Positions 1 through 12,365 of a DNA stretch of 64,000 nt are shown here, piece after piece (the stretch's first letter is position 1; each line of letters opens with the position of its first letter). Source of the stretch: Paramecium octaurelia. Lineage: Eukaryota > Ciliophora > Oligohymenophorea > Peniculida > Parameciidae. The position numbers were made by a program, and so were the translations under genes. The stretch lies in contig CAJJDP010000118.1 of the NCBI GenBank assembly GCA_905182995.1, positions 115,062 to 179,061 of the forward strand. The letters run 5' to 3'. The notes below the pieces were generated by a model. The model saw only the letters and a program-made list of their open reading frames with translations. It ran no database searches and was not told where the DNA came from.

Positions 1-1500
1 TTACGATATTGAAGAGTACCATTTTAGTGGTATAGATATTGAACATACCCTAAGATTTGTGTGTTTAAACTTTGTCATCAACATACTCATAAGAGTCATA
101 AGATTCATCAAAACCACCTCCATCATAATTTGAGAGTATGCCACTAAAAGGAAATACACCAGAATCAGATTCTGTTTTGTATTCACCCCAAGGATAAGTA
201 TTCCCATCAGAAGCTGTAATTTAACTTTTTAAGGCATTCGTATCACTATATATTGAATAATAACATTCATTATATCCTGATGCTAGTTCGATTTCATTAC
301 ACGTATAATTACTACTCTAAACCTGAAACACCTTAAACTTAGGTCCCATTTGGATGAATTAGAATTGAATTTTGATTTCTTCTTAAACAGATCCATCCGA
401 TTGAGTCACATTAAACTTGTCTACAATAGTAATCAAATTGATTTTTTTGTACAGATCATCTATAGTGGAAACAGTATTTAGCCCATATTTAACTTCAAGT
501 AGATAATTATGCAAGGTTAATCTAACTTAAGAAGTAGTTTCATAATCCATGATATTTTTAGAATTTATATAGATTAAGATAAGAAGAGTGGCTGATAAGA
601 TCAATAGAAATATTTTCCAGCCTATACTGATATCAGTGCTTTCTTTGTTTTCTTCTTAATTTTGGTTTTCATAAAGTTTCAAACCAGGTTAAACATCTAC
701 AAATTCATCCAGTTCTTTTCTAATCTATTTTATGTTTTCATCATCCTAACTTGCTTATTGATTCCTATTTGGAAGTGAGATATTGATCTTTTACTCATCC
801 AGTAAAAAGTTAGTAGCCAATTATTTACGATATACATAAAGACATGCAAATTGGACTTATTCTTTATGAGCAGAGAAGAAGTTTTCAGCTGAATAATTCA
901 TCAATAGATCCATGCAATTGCAATTCTTATCGACCATTGTGTACTCACTTCTGGATAGTTCCCAATATTAGACACTCCACTCGAAGATCTATTAGAGTGT
1001 TGTTGTTTTCTTAATTAGGAATGTAACACATCTATAGGTGACTGCAAATCCATCGTTAAAATCTTAGGTTTCATCCTCATTCCATCTGGTTAACACAAAC
1101 TTATGAGGATTCTCTAATAAAAAGACAGCTACAGAATTAACATCCATTTTTTAGTTTGATTTGTTCGCTAATAAATACATTCTCGTTTTCTGTTGGGTAA
1201 AGAAATTCTAAAATGTTTTTCTTAGTTTGACATCAGTTTATTCTTAACTCTTCTTCAAAACAACTTGTTCTTGTTCTAATTGTTCTTTAATTTTATCTGT
1301 GCCTAATTCCTTTCGTTATTTCAGAGATTTAGAAAGCCCTTCAATTTGAGTATTCAAATGAAAAAGCTGATGACTTTTATCTGCATAATATTTATCCAAT
1401 CCCTCTATATCTTCCTACATCCTACCAATCTTTGCTTAGTTTCAAAAAGTACCTTTGATTCTAGAGATTTGATTTCCTCCTCCAAAGACTTCGTAGACAT
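1..1500 (-). CDS. polycystin (PKD2)-like cation channel, N-terminal part, cut by window edge
   Basis: Reads from ATG at 1500 to the left edge with no TGA once a 23-nt intron (1430-1452) is removed. A charged coiled-coil-like N terminus is followed by a cytosolic region, one strong hydrophobic helix (about 544-620, GWKIFLLILSATLLILIYI) and then an extracellular-looking segment with Cys and N-glycosylation-type sites. That segment contains the pattern NYDGGGFDES near the left edge, resembling the Y-GGG motif in the TOP domain of polycystins, which follows the first TM helix in that family. The remaining helices and the pore lie outside the window. The family would conduct cations, often at cilia. 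The assignment rests on layout plus a short motif, so mucolipin-like TRP channels remain possible. Confidence 0.55.
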
Positions 1501-1565
1501 TTATTAATATTAATAAACTTGAAAACAATGTACATAATTCAAATAAACCCTTTTTTACTATATAA

Positions 1566-2066
1566 TCACAACTCAACCAAATCCCTTGCTTTATCCACAT
1601 ATCCATTCTCATCTGGCATAAAATACTACCCGTCCATATAAACTGGTTTCTTTTCTTTATGCATTTTCTTTCTATACTCTTATATTTCTAAAGGATTAAT
1701 TTCATAACAAGCCTTGGTATGTTATACGCAAAATTCATCCTCGATTGTTTCATTTGATTCTCTCTTCATGAGATATTCAGTCAATTAGTCTCTCCAACCA
1801 CCGATAAATACATTGCATCCAGATTGAACTGTTCTGCTGATATATGCATATCCTATGAATTCCTTCTCACAAACTGCACTCAATGCATCCTCAATCAAAA
1901 TTTCACTTTTGCTTTACTTTATCTCTTTCAGAGTCTCCCTAATAATAGCTTAGCACCCCATGCAATAGATATGTTTATCGAAAGTTCTAGGTCTCACAGA
2001 GACAGGATCGAACTTCTTTTTAGCATTTATTGTGAGTATTAATGTTATATACAATAAAATTATCAT
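1566..2066 (-). CDS. secreted saposin-like / canopy-like cysteine-rich protein
   Basis: Intronless frame of 166 residues. It begins with a classic signal peptide (MIILLYITLILTINA), so the product enters the ER. The mature part carries a C-x2-C pair (YCMGC) followed by four or more spaced cysteines in a helical charged context, the pattern of saposin-fold proteins such as canopy/MIR-interacting proteins (DUF3456 type). A charged tail follows. The start is fixed by the signal peptide: its ATG shares four bases (ATGA) with the stop of the upstream gene on the same strand. The precise function is unknown; ER folding or a secretory role is inferred only from the fold-like cysteine pattern. Confidence 0.6.
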
Positions 2067-2773
2067 TGTATAAATCCTGCAAATTGTCCGACTCTTGTAA
2101 TCCATCTTGTAAATGTAAAATAAGCAAATCGCACCAAGAAATAATCCAAATAAGGAAGTCGAAGATTTTCTTACATTACCTATGGTACATATTCTGGATG
2201 TTTATCGAAAAAATCATTTTCCACTAATTAAGTTCTCTTCTGATCTTAAACTTTCTATAGGAATATTGTATTAATATAAATTTACTTCATTGTTGATTAC
2301 TCTTAATGCATAAAACATGTTGTTTAATTCACTATCTGATTCATCTTTACGATTTCTTATTAGATTTTAAATTTGTGCTAATTATTAATATAGATTGGAT
2401 TTCTAATCTGCTTGTTGCAGATGTCTCATAGCCCAAGGTAAAGAGAAGGTCACTCCAATAAAACTGCCGAAAGTGAAGAAATGATTTATCCAGTATATAT
2501 ACAAAAAACCTAGGGTTAATTTGCTCTTGGCTCCATTTGCCTTCAAACAATAATATGTTAGTCCTCCAAAAGTAGTCATCTAGGCACCATATCCCCATCT
2601 ATTATAGGTTCTCATCAATCTCTAAAATAAAAAATTTGATTTGCCTCATAAACGTCGTATTTCAGATTGAATTCTTCATCTGTATGGGATACTGACTTGC
2701 ATAAAGCATGCAAAAGCATCTAGAGAGCAGCAGCATTATTATATATTTCGGAAGTGTTCAAATTATTACTCAT
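2063..2773 (-). CDS. two-TM membrane protein, unknown function
   Basis: 215 residues from three exons. Introns at 2622-2653 (32 nt) and 2255-2285 (31 nt) restore one frame of exactly 216 codons. The middle holds two hydrophobic stretches, around LTLGFLYIYWINHFF and FTFGSFIGVTFSLPW, with Gly, Trp and aromatic residues. The flanks are hydrophilic, and the C-terminal tail is aromatic and basic (YFLVRFAYFTFTRW). I do not recognise the family. The stop TGA (2063-2065) overlaps the ATG of the next gene downstream in the pattern ATGA. Exon 3 keeps a clean coding character up to that stop, so the overlap does not come from over-extending the model. Confidence 0.7.
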
Positions 2774-3028
2774 TAAATTATTTTAATAAATATATAATTA
2801 TAAACCAATAAATATAAGTTAAATAGATTTCTCTTTTTCTCAAGATTCCAATAGAACTTCACTTTTATTGTATGCTATAATTTGATTATATATAAATCAT
2901 CTATTTAAATGTTAGTTGAAAAATTTAAAAAGTTATTGAGAGAAGAATTCAAAAAGTTAATAATAATATGATTTTTTCATATTCTAAATTATATAGATCA
3001 AAATATTGAATATTGATTTTATAAATAT

Positions 3029-4330
3029 CATTTTTCAAAACATTTGTATCTCATTGATATAATAATATGGACCAGTATTGTCACAATCATATAAAAAAAT
3101 CTGAGTTCCATCATTTCTCATCTCTTAAGTATACTAAAACGTTTAAGTCTACTCAGCATCATAGTAAATTACACCAGTTCCAAAATTTATCTCATTATCA
3201 GTCTAATCCATCCCTATAATATTTTCATTACTAGATAAACCTATACCAGTTCTAAAATTTATCTCATTATCAGTCTAATTCAGTCCTATAATATTTTCAT
3301 TACTTGATAAAGCTATACCAGTTCTAACATTTATCTCATTATCAGTCTAATCCAACCCTATAATATTTTCATTACCAGATAAAACAATACCAGTTCCAAC
3401 AATTATCATATTATCAGTCTAATCCAACCCTTTAATATTTTCATTACCAGATAAAACAATACCAGTTCCAAAATTTATCTCATTATAAGTCTAATCCAAC
3501 CCTTGAATATTTTCATTGCCAGATAAAACTATACCAGTTCCAACAATTATCATATTATCAGTTTAATCTAACTTTAAAGTATTATTAATCATATTATCAA
3601 CTTGTTAAGTTTACATTTATTTTTATTCATCTTATTAATGACTCATTTACTACCCTTAGTCTTCTTACTCTTCAGCTTCTGTCAAATGAAATTAGTATTC
3701 TTCCAATTCTATACCTCCATTAAGATTTGATTTTTCCTTACGAGTATAGTTTATTAGTTTTTTTGTGGTACCTTCAAGATTCCCATACAATATTAAGATC
3801 TCTTCTCTGATTTGTTTTAAGTCTTCGTTTTTACATTTCAAGAGGCCTTACATTAATACATCTTAGAATCGTTGGAGCAAATTTTGGATTAAATTCGAGC
3901 TATCTATATTATCTTCCTTTATAGTGTATTGACCTATGCTGTTCTGAACCGAATCTATGGCATCAGAAATAAGTTATTTGTTATTGATATCTTTCAAAAA
4001 TTCTTTAAAATCCTATTTATTAAAATACAAATCCTTAGGTATACAATTTTGATTATTTTTCATCTTCTTATTTACAATATTCCTTAGACTATTGCGGCCT
4101 CTTGATAATTCTTCATCTGATTTACTATTTTTAATGATTTATGAAATCAAGAAGCCAAATTTTTCCTTGTGGAATACTTTTGAATAACCATAAAGATGGC
4201 CCAATAATTCTAAGTTTGTTCTAATTTGATGTGGTTCAAAAATTTTATATCTATGTCTATCTATATTGTAATTATTAAAGTATGGGCTTTATGACTGACT
4301 GTCTTATTGGCGCTTTGTCTATTTAACCAT
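3029..4330 (-). CDS. protein with tandem 24-residue repeats, unknown function
   Basis: Intronless frame of 433 residues. The N-terminal half is charged and partly helical (KKLINYTRKEK and similar stretches), then a Q/E-rich linker. The C-terminal part is a tandem array of a 24-residue unit with consensus near LDQTDNEINFGTGIVLSGNE, period exactly 72 bp, about 5.5 copies. The unit has Asn/Asp/Gly/Thr turns between short hydrophobic runs, which suggests a beta-solenoid or stacked-hairpin fold, but this is inference. There is no signal peptide or TM helix. After the array the protein ends in a short tail with aromatic and Cys residues. I do not recognise the family. Confidence 0.75.
3171..3590 (-). 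repeat. 72-bp in-frame tandem repeat array
   Basis: The marker ATACCAGTTC (or close variants) recurs at 3171, 3243, 3315, 3387, 3459 and 3531, an exact 72-bp period. Units differ by scattered substitutions that mostly keep the protein unit, and no unit changes length. It lies wholly inside the coding frame on the minus strand. Confidence 0.9.
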
Positions 4331-4932
4331 GTGTTTATTATTTTTAATAATGATTATCAAAAATCAATCTCTATATACCAAATATCAATTTCTATCTTTT
4401 TTTTTCTATCTTTTCGAATTTTGTAAATGATAAAATAAAAAACATAATCTTATTAGATTCTCTTATTTCAAGAGTCATAAACCATAAATTCAATGAATAA
4501 TGTATACTCTGAAACAAAGTTGTGAATAGTTTAAATTTTATATACATTTTTATTTAAATTTTAACAAAAAACAACAAGGTTTAAAGTTTGCTTGTGTTGC
4601 AAAATATTTTGAATCATTAAAATGAAAATATCAAATTACTGAAATTGAACAATGTTAAGGCTGGAGTGGATACTATAAAATAATAAAATAAGAATTATTA
4701 GTTATGATAAAAAATATTATTTATAATATAAAATATATTATAATATATATTATAATTTGAAAAGGAGAATAGTTGATAATATAATCTACCTATTTGTTAA
4801 CATTTATAATAAATCTGTTTTTTGATTATTTTAATGAATAATAAATTAAATAAAAAGGATTTGATCTTTATATTAAAATTCGTGTTATTGAGTAGCGTTG
4901 GTATAAGATTTAATTACATATATTTATAATTA
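4331..4932. other. AT-rich intergenic region
   Basis: About 600 bp between divergently transcribed genes, with many A/T runs and short TA-rich palindromic stretches near 4715-4755. I see no reading frame with coding character on either strand. It presumably holds both promoters. Confidence 0.6.
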
Positions 4933-6012
4933 ATGAGTGAGAAAAAGCAAAAGAGAAAATAAAACGATAAAGAAGATGGAGAATGGAAATGCTTAGAGTG
5001 TTGTAAATCCTATCTTTCGTATCCTGCATTTTATACTCATTGCAAAACTAAACATGATTCTAAATGGCCTAAGTAATATAGTACACCAAGACCTTTAGAA
5101 GAAATTAAGCGTGATAAAACAAAACCAAGAGTAAATTGTAATTGAAAATAATAGACAAATATGGATGAATAAAAATAGCATGAAAAGGAGGATTAAATCT
5201 TTGAGTTTTTGGGTAAATTAGGGTAGAGTAATGAAGAGGAAGATTCTTCGAATAATTGCATCAGACATTATTTGAAATAACCCATTGACCCAATTAAATC
5301 CTTAAATGATGACCTATTTTAAGGAACAAATTATCTTACCATTTATAACAAAGTTTTGAAGGAATTGGAAGAATTAAATAAAAAGGTACTTGATCAGGAA
5401 GCAATTTGGGATTTCAAAGATCCTCTTACTTTAACAAATGAATTGGAGGAATTTACTTTTTCTAATCTTAAGGGCATATTTCATTAACTTGATGGATAAT
5501 TAAATGTCATTAATGTAATTGCCATTTTTATGGGCTGGCTTAGTAGACATCTAAAAAAGAATGCTTATTAGGACATATCAATAATTAGTATTATCACAGC
5601 ATATTTCTTCTAAAATTACCAATCTTTAAAATCTCAGGAGGTTAACACAGAGGGAAAACTAGATTTGATGTCATTAGATTAAAACGATGCATAACATGAC
5701 GATTAACGCAAAAAGCAATAAGAATATTGCAAAATCGATAAACAGAATGACACTGATCTAAAGAAGGAAGTCTTGTCTTAAATGAATAGTTATTTGGTAT
5801 TACAGTCAGTATTATAATGATAGAAAAAAGAGTACCATAAATTTTAGAATTAAGTATCATATATTAGAACACCTGATATTGCCTAAGCCTTCTTTTGTTT
5901 ATTAATTGATTGGATTGAAGCATATTCTGATCTTGAAGATTATATTGAGAAAGGAAAAGAACTTTAATAGGAGAAGTAATAATTGTAAAAGAAAGATGAA
6001 AAAGGAGAATGA
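4933..6012 (+). CDS. C2H2 zinc-finger protein
   Basis: 342 residues after removing introns at 5131-5154 (24 nt) and 5797-5823 (27 nt); the spliced length is exactly 343 codons. Near the N terminus is one C2H2 finger: WKCLECCKSYLSYPAFYTHC continuing to a His, i.e. C-x2-C, hydrophobic core, H-x4-5-H. It is followed by a basic stretch. The rest is helical and acidic, with a central globular part (FSNLKGIFHQLDG) and a charged K/E/Q tail. A single finger could bind nucleic acid or protein; nothing here distinguishes them. The family is otherwise unrecognised. Confidence 0.7.
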
Positions 6013-6118
6013 TCTATTAAAAAATCATATAACATAATACATTACTCTATTATGAAGTTTGATTTATATCTATTGTGAAGCAATACTGTGACATATGAAT
6101 ATAGTAATATATATGAAT

Positions 6119-6609
6119 TCATAATTTCTTCCTTAACACCTTTTACAAGTTGGCCTTGATGTGCTTTAATTATTCGATAAAGTTGTCGTTTAATGGTTAA
6201 AGCTAGAGTGGAGTTTTAACACATTTCTTATAAGATATATATATATAAATACAGGATTGTCTCTCATATCCTAGTCCACCTCTTCATCTACCTCTTTGAG
6301 AAGCATTTCCAATATTGTATATTTCTGAGAGTTTTTTTTATGGCTTTTTTGGATATTTATCTTATCATTAGAGACATCATGGAGAGTTGGTATTTTAGTG
6401 ACGCTTCTTAATCGAGTAATTTTTGGGTTTGAGTAAATGCTTTAAAGATTGGGAGAGTAATAGCCTACTCCAGGATTCTGAGTGATAACTGGTAAAACAA
6501 GACGTTTGTGATTGATCTTTGGTATAGATTTAATTTTAGGTTAGGGCTAATTTAAGCTCCATAGTGAAGGCTGTGATTAATGTCTTTTGTCATTTTTATA
6601 ATAATTCAT
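6119..6609 (-). CDS. small SHIPPO/STPG-like protein
   Basis: 154 residues after a 26-nt intron (6227-6252). The N-terminal half is Pro/Asn/Ser-rich and holds NPGVGYYSPN, close to the P-G-P-G-x-Y-x-P motif of sperm-tail (SHIPPO/STPG) microtubule-associated repeats. The C-terminal half is helical and charged (LEMLLKEVDEEVDQD). One motif is weak evidence, but the motif family is typical of axonemal microtubule inner proteins. The start ATG overlaps the upstream gene's TGA in ATGA (6606-6609); no other in-frame Met precedes the conserved-looking part. If the family call is right the product would sit in the cilium. Confidence 0.5.
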
Positions 6610-7347
6610 TAAATTAAATGTGGATTTCCTTCTAAACAATTATCTACATCTGTAATATAATAATCTCCAATTTTTTCAAACCATTTGCGTCCTGCCAGTG
6701 TTTCAATTTGCAGTATATGGCGACGATATCCTTCTTCAGGATTGCCCTCTAATTGTGGGAATCGATTTGAAATGAATTCAATTTGATGCTGCATGAAAGT
6801 TTGGCTTGGTGGAGCTTCAGGAATGTGTTTGGCCTAGTTTATTGTTGAAAATGTACTGAGAATTTATAGGTGAAGGTAGTTTTTTCTTGGAACATGGAGT
6901 AATTCTTTTTTTCAAGGTTTTTTGAACGATCTATGCAGACTCCAGAAATGAGGTTTGTGCTAAGGATATTCAAATGGATATTTTAATCATTGTAGATCCA
7001 TCCAATATTATCATCATCTGGGAAAAAGTATTAAATGATGGGATTGTCATTCTCATCCTTTTTATTGAGGATCACTTTGGGTAGGTTTTGGTACCTCATA
7101 TATTCAGCCCATTCCTGAATTTTATCTAGGAGTCTTCCTCAATTCATAGGTGAATTTATTTACCTTCCACTTAGATGCTATATTTCTAGTAGTAATCTTT
7201 GGGACTCTACTGAGTGAATCCAAATATGAAATGGCCATAGATTCTACACAATATCTAGTTTCTGGCTTTGTTTGTGTTGAAGAATTGTGAACTTGGGAAT
7301 TGTACCGAAGCTGAAGCCAATTTGATAGGGCATTCAATGTGTTTCAT
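6606..7347 (-). CDS. hypothetical protein, upstream partner of an ATGA gene pair
   Basis: 230 residues in three exons; removing a 26-nt intron (about 7137-7162) and a 23-nt intron (about 6830-6852) gives exactly 231 codons. It looks like a mixed alpha/beta globular protein, with runs such as YFFPDDDNIGWIYN and GRKWFEKIGDYYITD, and no TM helix or signal peptide. I do not recognise the family. It lies 47 bp downstream of the MORN gene on the same strand, and its stop overlaps the next gene's ATG by ATGA. Confidence 0.6.
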
Positions 7348-7394
7348 AAAGTTATATAAATAAAAATTGTAGAAAAATACTATTATTATAGATT

Positions 7395-7951
7395 TCAACA
7401 AATAACTTAAATAAGGTTGTCCTTCCAGAAGCCTTGTGTGACTTGATTTTTACTATGCAAAGACCCTGGACCATTGCGCTTACCCTTCTTGAAGAAACCA
7501 TAGAATTTGAATGTTTTACTTTCCTCGATAGCTTCTCCACTAACCAAACCCTCTTCGAAGTAGCCTTTGTATCTTAAATTTCCTTTATTTAAAATTCCCA
7601 GTCCATGGTATTTATCGTCTTTCCATTCTCCGATATATATTAAATGATTGTCAGAACTGTAGAGTGTCCCTTTGCCATGTCTCATTTAATTCTTAATTTC
7701 ACCATAATATATGGATCCATCATGATAGACTATCTTATGAGTAGTGGAGAAATCTTGACCTGCAGGGGGACTTTTGCTGTGTTTAAGGTTTTGATTAGGG
7801 TTCAAAAAATAATTCTTTTGTTGAATGATATTGGATTATTCTGGGAAGTAAGAACTATGGGCAGGTTCGTTGGATTTAACTAGGAGTGTGAAATTTAAAT
7901 ATCTACAGTAAATATTGGAGTTTCGTGGGTTTTGAGAAGAACATCGATCAT
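7395..7951 (-). CDS. MORN-repeat protein
   Basis: 176 residues after a 26-nt intron near 7863-7888. From about residue 60 there are several MORN-like units: YHDGSIYYGEIKNQMRHGKG, YIGEWKDDKYHGLG, YKGYFEEGLVSGEA, YGFFKKGKRNGPG. Each follows the Y-x-G-x-[WF]-x-x-x-x-x-x-G-x-G scheme. MORN repeats bind lipids or act as scaffolds and are common at ciliate cortex and basal bodies. The N-terminal 60 residues are polar and unstructured-looking. Confidence 0.8.
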
Positions 7952-8110
7952 AGAATAGTGGCTATGTGGGAGAACCTTAAGTAAAGAGATACGAATTAGT
8001 AGGAGATAAATTCCTCATTTAGGAATGGTTTGGTACAAACATGGAAGGAGGGGATTAAATCAAAGGGGTCTGAATAAACAGATTCCTGTACATATTAAAT
8101 TAAATAATAA

Positions 8111-9788
<1,678 letters not shown>

Positions 9789-9880
9789 ACTCAAACAAAT
9801 ATTATAAATCTCTAAATTTATTATTTCTGTCATCTTAAATTAAAATAGAATCCATATCAATTCTAATATTATTTTTATAT

Positions 9881-12277
9881 TCATAAATTAAGTTATAGGG
9901 GCTAATTCAAAAATTTCTTTAAGTTTTCTACACCTTAAGATTCAACGTAAGTCTCCTTCATAAATTCTTCATCATTTATCTGCTGTTGCCAATATTATAA
10001 ATTTTAATGGATCTATGACAAACATATTGAATTCACTTTCTCACTAAATACATAATATCACATAAGATACTTTTATAATAATTTAGCAAAAGCATTAAAC
10101 ATTGGTAATACAATTGCCTTAAGAAACCCTTCCTATGACTTTGCGACACTCTGTTTTCTATCACACATAGGAGATATAGGAACTTTCAAATAATCTTCCA
10201 AGTCTCCCTACAAAAAGAATTCTTCAATTATTCTACGACTCCATAACTTGTGCATTTTTAGTTATTTTGCCCCATGACCAACATCTTGAATCAAAATAAA
10301 GAATACCTGCACACTTTATACAAATAGACATCACTAATGATTTATCAGTAACTTGAGATTCTGATAAGTCCAAGTAGTTCTAAAATCTATTCATCAATTA
10401 GAAGTGTTTTGTGAGATCCGTGTCCAAAATTAGATTCAAACAATACTTTCTAAATCCCTTCTACTCTGGCAACCCAAGATTTTAAATTAAATTAAACTGT
10501 TCCTATTGTAAAATTTAAAATAGAAGGAATGAATGGTAATTTTCCAATACACTTTAATCATTGTCTATTTTAGTTTAAGGATATTCATACATAAAAGTGC
10601 TAATTTACATCTATTGGTGGTCATAAATCCATTATTTAATCCAGGATGACCTAAATCATGAGCGAGGGAAGAGACTATTAAACAAGCAAATTCAAATTCA
10701 TCTAATTATGCATTTAGTCCATTATTTAAAAAGAAAGCGGTTGAATTGGCAACATCCAATGCGTGCAATGAATTATGGTACAAATTGTTATGATATTATG
10801 TAAACAATTTAAGGGCAAAATCACCAATAATATCTTATTTTGTAATCTTTAATGTTTAAGCTATTCTAAACCTTTTAAATAAATTAATGGATGTTTCGAT
10901 AAACACTCTGGTTTAACTATTATCCTACAATTTCCAAAATTGTAAGTAATCTGTATTAAAATCAATTTCATCAAAAACATCTTCTGAATCTGAATCCTCT
11001 ATAACATCAATAAATTAAAATGAAGGCTACCTTTATGTAAAATGGGAAAGTAGAAATCTATATTCATAAATGACTATTCTTACTATTTTGCATCTATAGT
11101 GAAACCTTCCTGTTCATTGATCAATTGATTACTTCTTAAAAACTTAGGAAGCCAAATGGTGTCCTTTTTACTCGATAGTAAATTCAGTAAATCATCAATA
11201 TCCTCAATAGTAATTTGAACTTCTTCTTGATTCTTCTCTTAAAATGATGCACTATGCGAATTTTCAATATTTCTATATTGAATTTAATCTGTTGCACTGG
11301 TCATCATTCTTTAAGATTTTCTAATAAATATGGGAGGATTTTTATTAGTGCCATTATTATTGGAATCATTGTGATTGTTATTTTGATTACCAGCATCTTC
11401 AATTAGACTCTCGTCTATTGAACTACGATCATCATCATGTTGATCTGGCAATTATCTAGCTGAAAATGAATTTTTATGAATATCAGTGTTTAATTTATTG
11501 GGCTTACGTGTTATTCCTTTCTGAACATTATTACTTTTAATTAATAATTACTGGTATTTTAATAATCTCAGTTTCCTTAATAAATCATTAGCCCTAGAAG
11601 AGATTTGTTCCTAAATCGGAGACTCTACCTTCTCGTTTATCTTATTAATTTACTCAATGTATTCCCCCTTCAAAAATTCCAATTCAATTCCAAAATCATG
11701 CAATTTCTTATTCTATTCTTTATTCCAATAATTCATTTTCCAAATCGAGCCTTCTATTCCTATGACTGCCAGAGCACTGTACTTGAGAATGATAAAGACT
11801 TGGTTTTGGAACAGTACCTGAATGATTAAGGAGAGTAACGAAATTGAGTAAGAGATGATCCGCACATTAGTTAAAGAAAATCGATTACAAATAAACAACA
11901 AGAAACCAACTGTAACAAGGTAGTTTTGACAATGTTCGTTGCTTTAGTAATATTATGATACTCATTTACCTTTACTTATGATAGATATATAAGATGCCAC
12001 TCAATATTTGTATGATAATACCAAAGCACATCACTACATTACCATTTATTTAAATTTATTTCTTTGATTTCTTCATTATCCCCATCAATGATGATAAAAG
12101 TAAGACTCTGATTGTCAGATGAACTTCTTGCTGTTTTTGGTTTTCCATAAATGGCCAAACAACTAGCAAGAATAGAATAGCAAATGCTTCAAAAGGATGT
12201 GCCTAATTAATAGAAGATCCTCTTTTGAAAACTTCAGAGAATTTATCTTTTATTTGATTATGAACTTCAGAATTCAT
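9881..12277 (-). CDS. membrane-anchored 3',5'-cyclic nucleotide phosphodiesterase
   Basis: 753 residues; five short introns (including 11942-11969 and others near 11010, 10585, 10290 and 10060) give exactly 754 codons. The N-terminal third holds four or more hydrophobic helices (for example LVTVGFLLFICNRF and ISLLSLIIQVLF), then an Asn/Ser-rich linker. The catalytic domain carries the class I PDE signatures YHNNLYHNSLHALDV and SSLAHDLGHPGLNN, then NDQSVLENYHS and a later KCADVGHGAK supplying the second metal Asp. Class I PDEs hydrolyse cAMP and/or cGMP; specificity cannot be read here. In ciliates such polytopic PDEs would control cyclic-nucleotide signalling of ciliary beating; that role is inference. 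Confidence 0.92.
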
Positions 12278-12365
12278 AATAATTTTTATATATTTCTAAA
12301 TTTTTTATTTTTCTAATCTATAAGAGTAAAGTAAATTTATATATTTCAATCAAGTATTCAATCTA

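Noticed and set aside
11605-11829. Plus-strand open frame of 74 codons
   Set aside because: It is the antisense shadow of the phosphodiesterase's N-terminal exons, which read cleanly on the minus strand.
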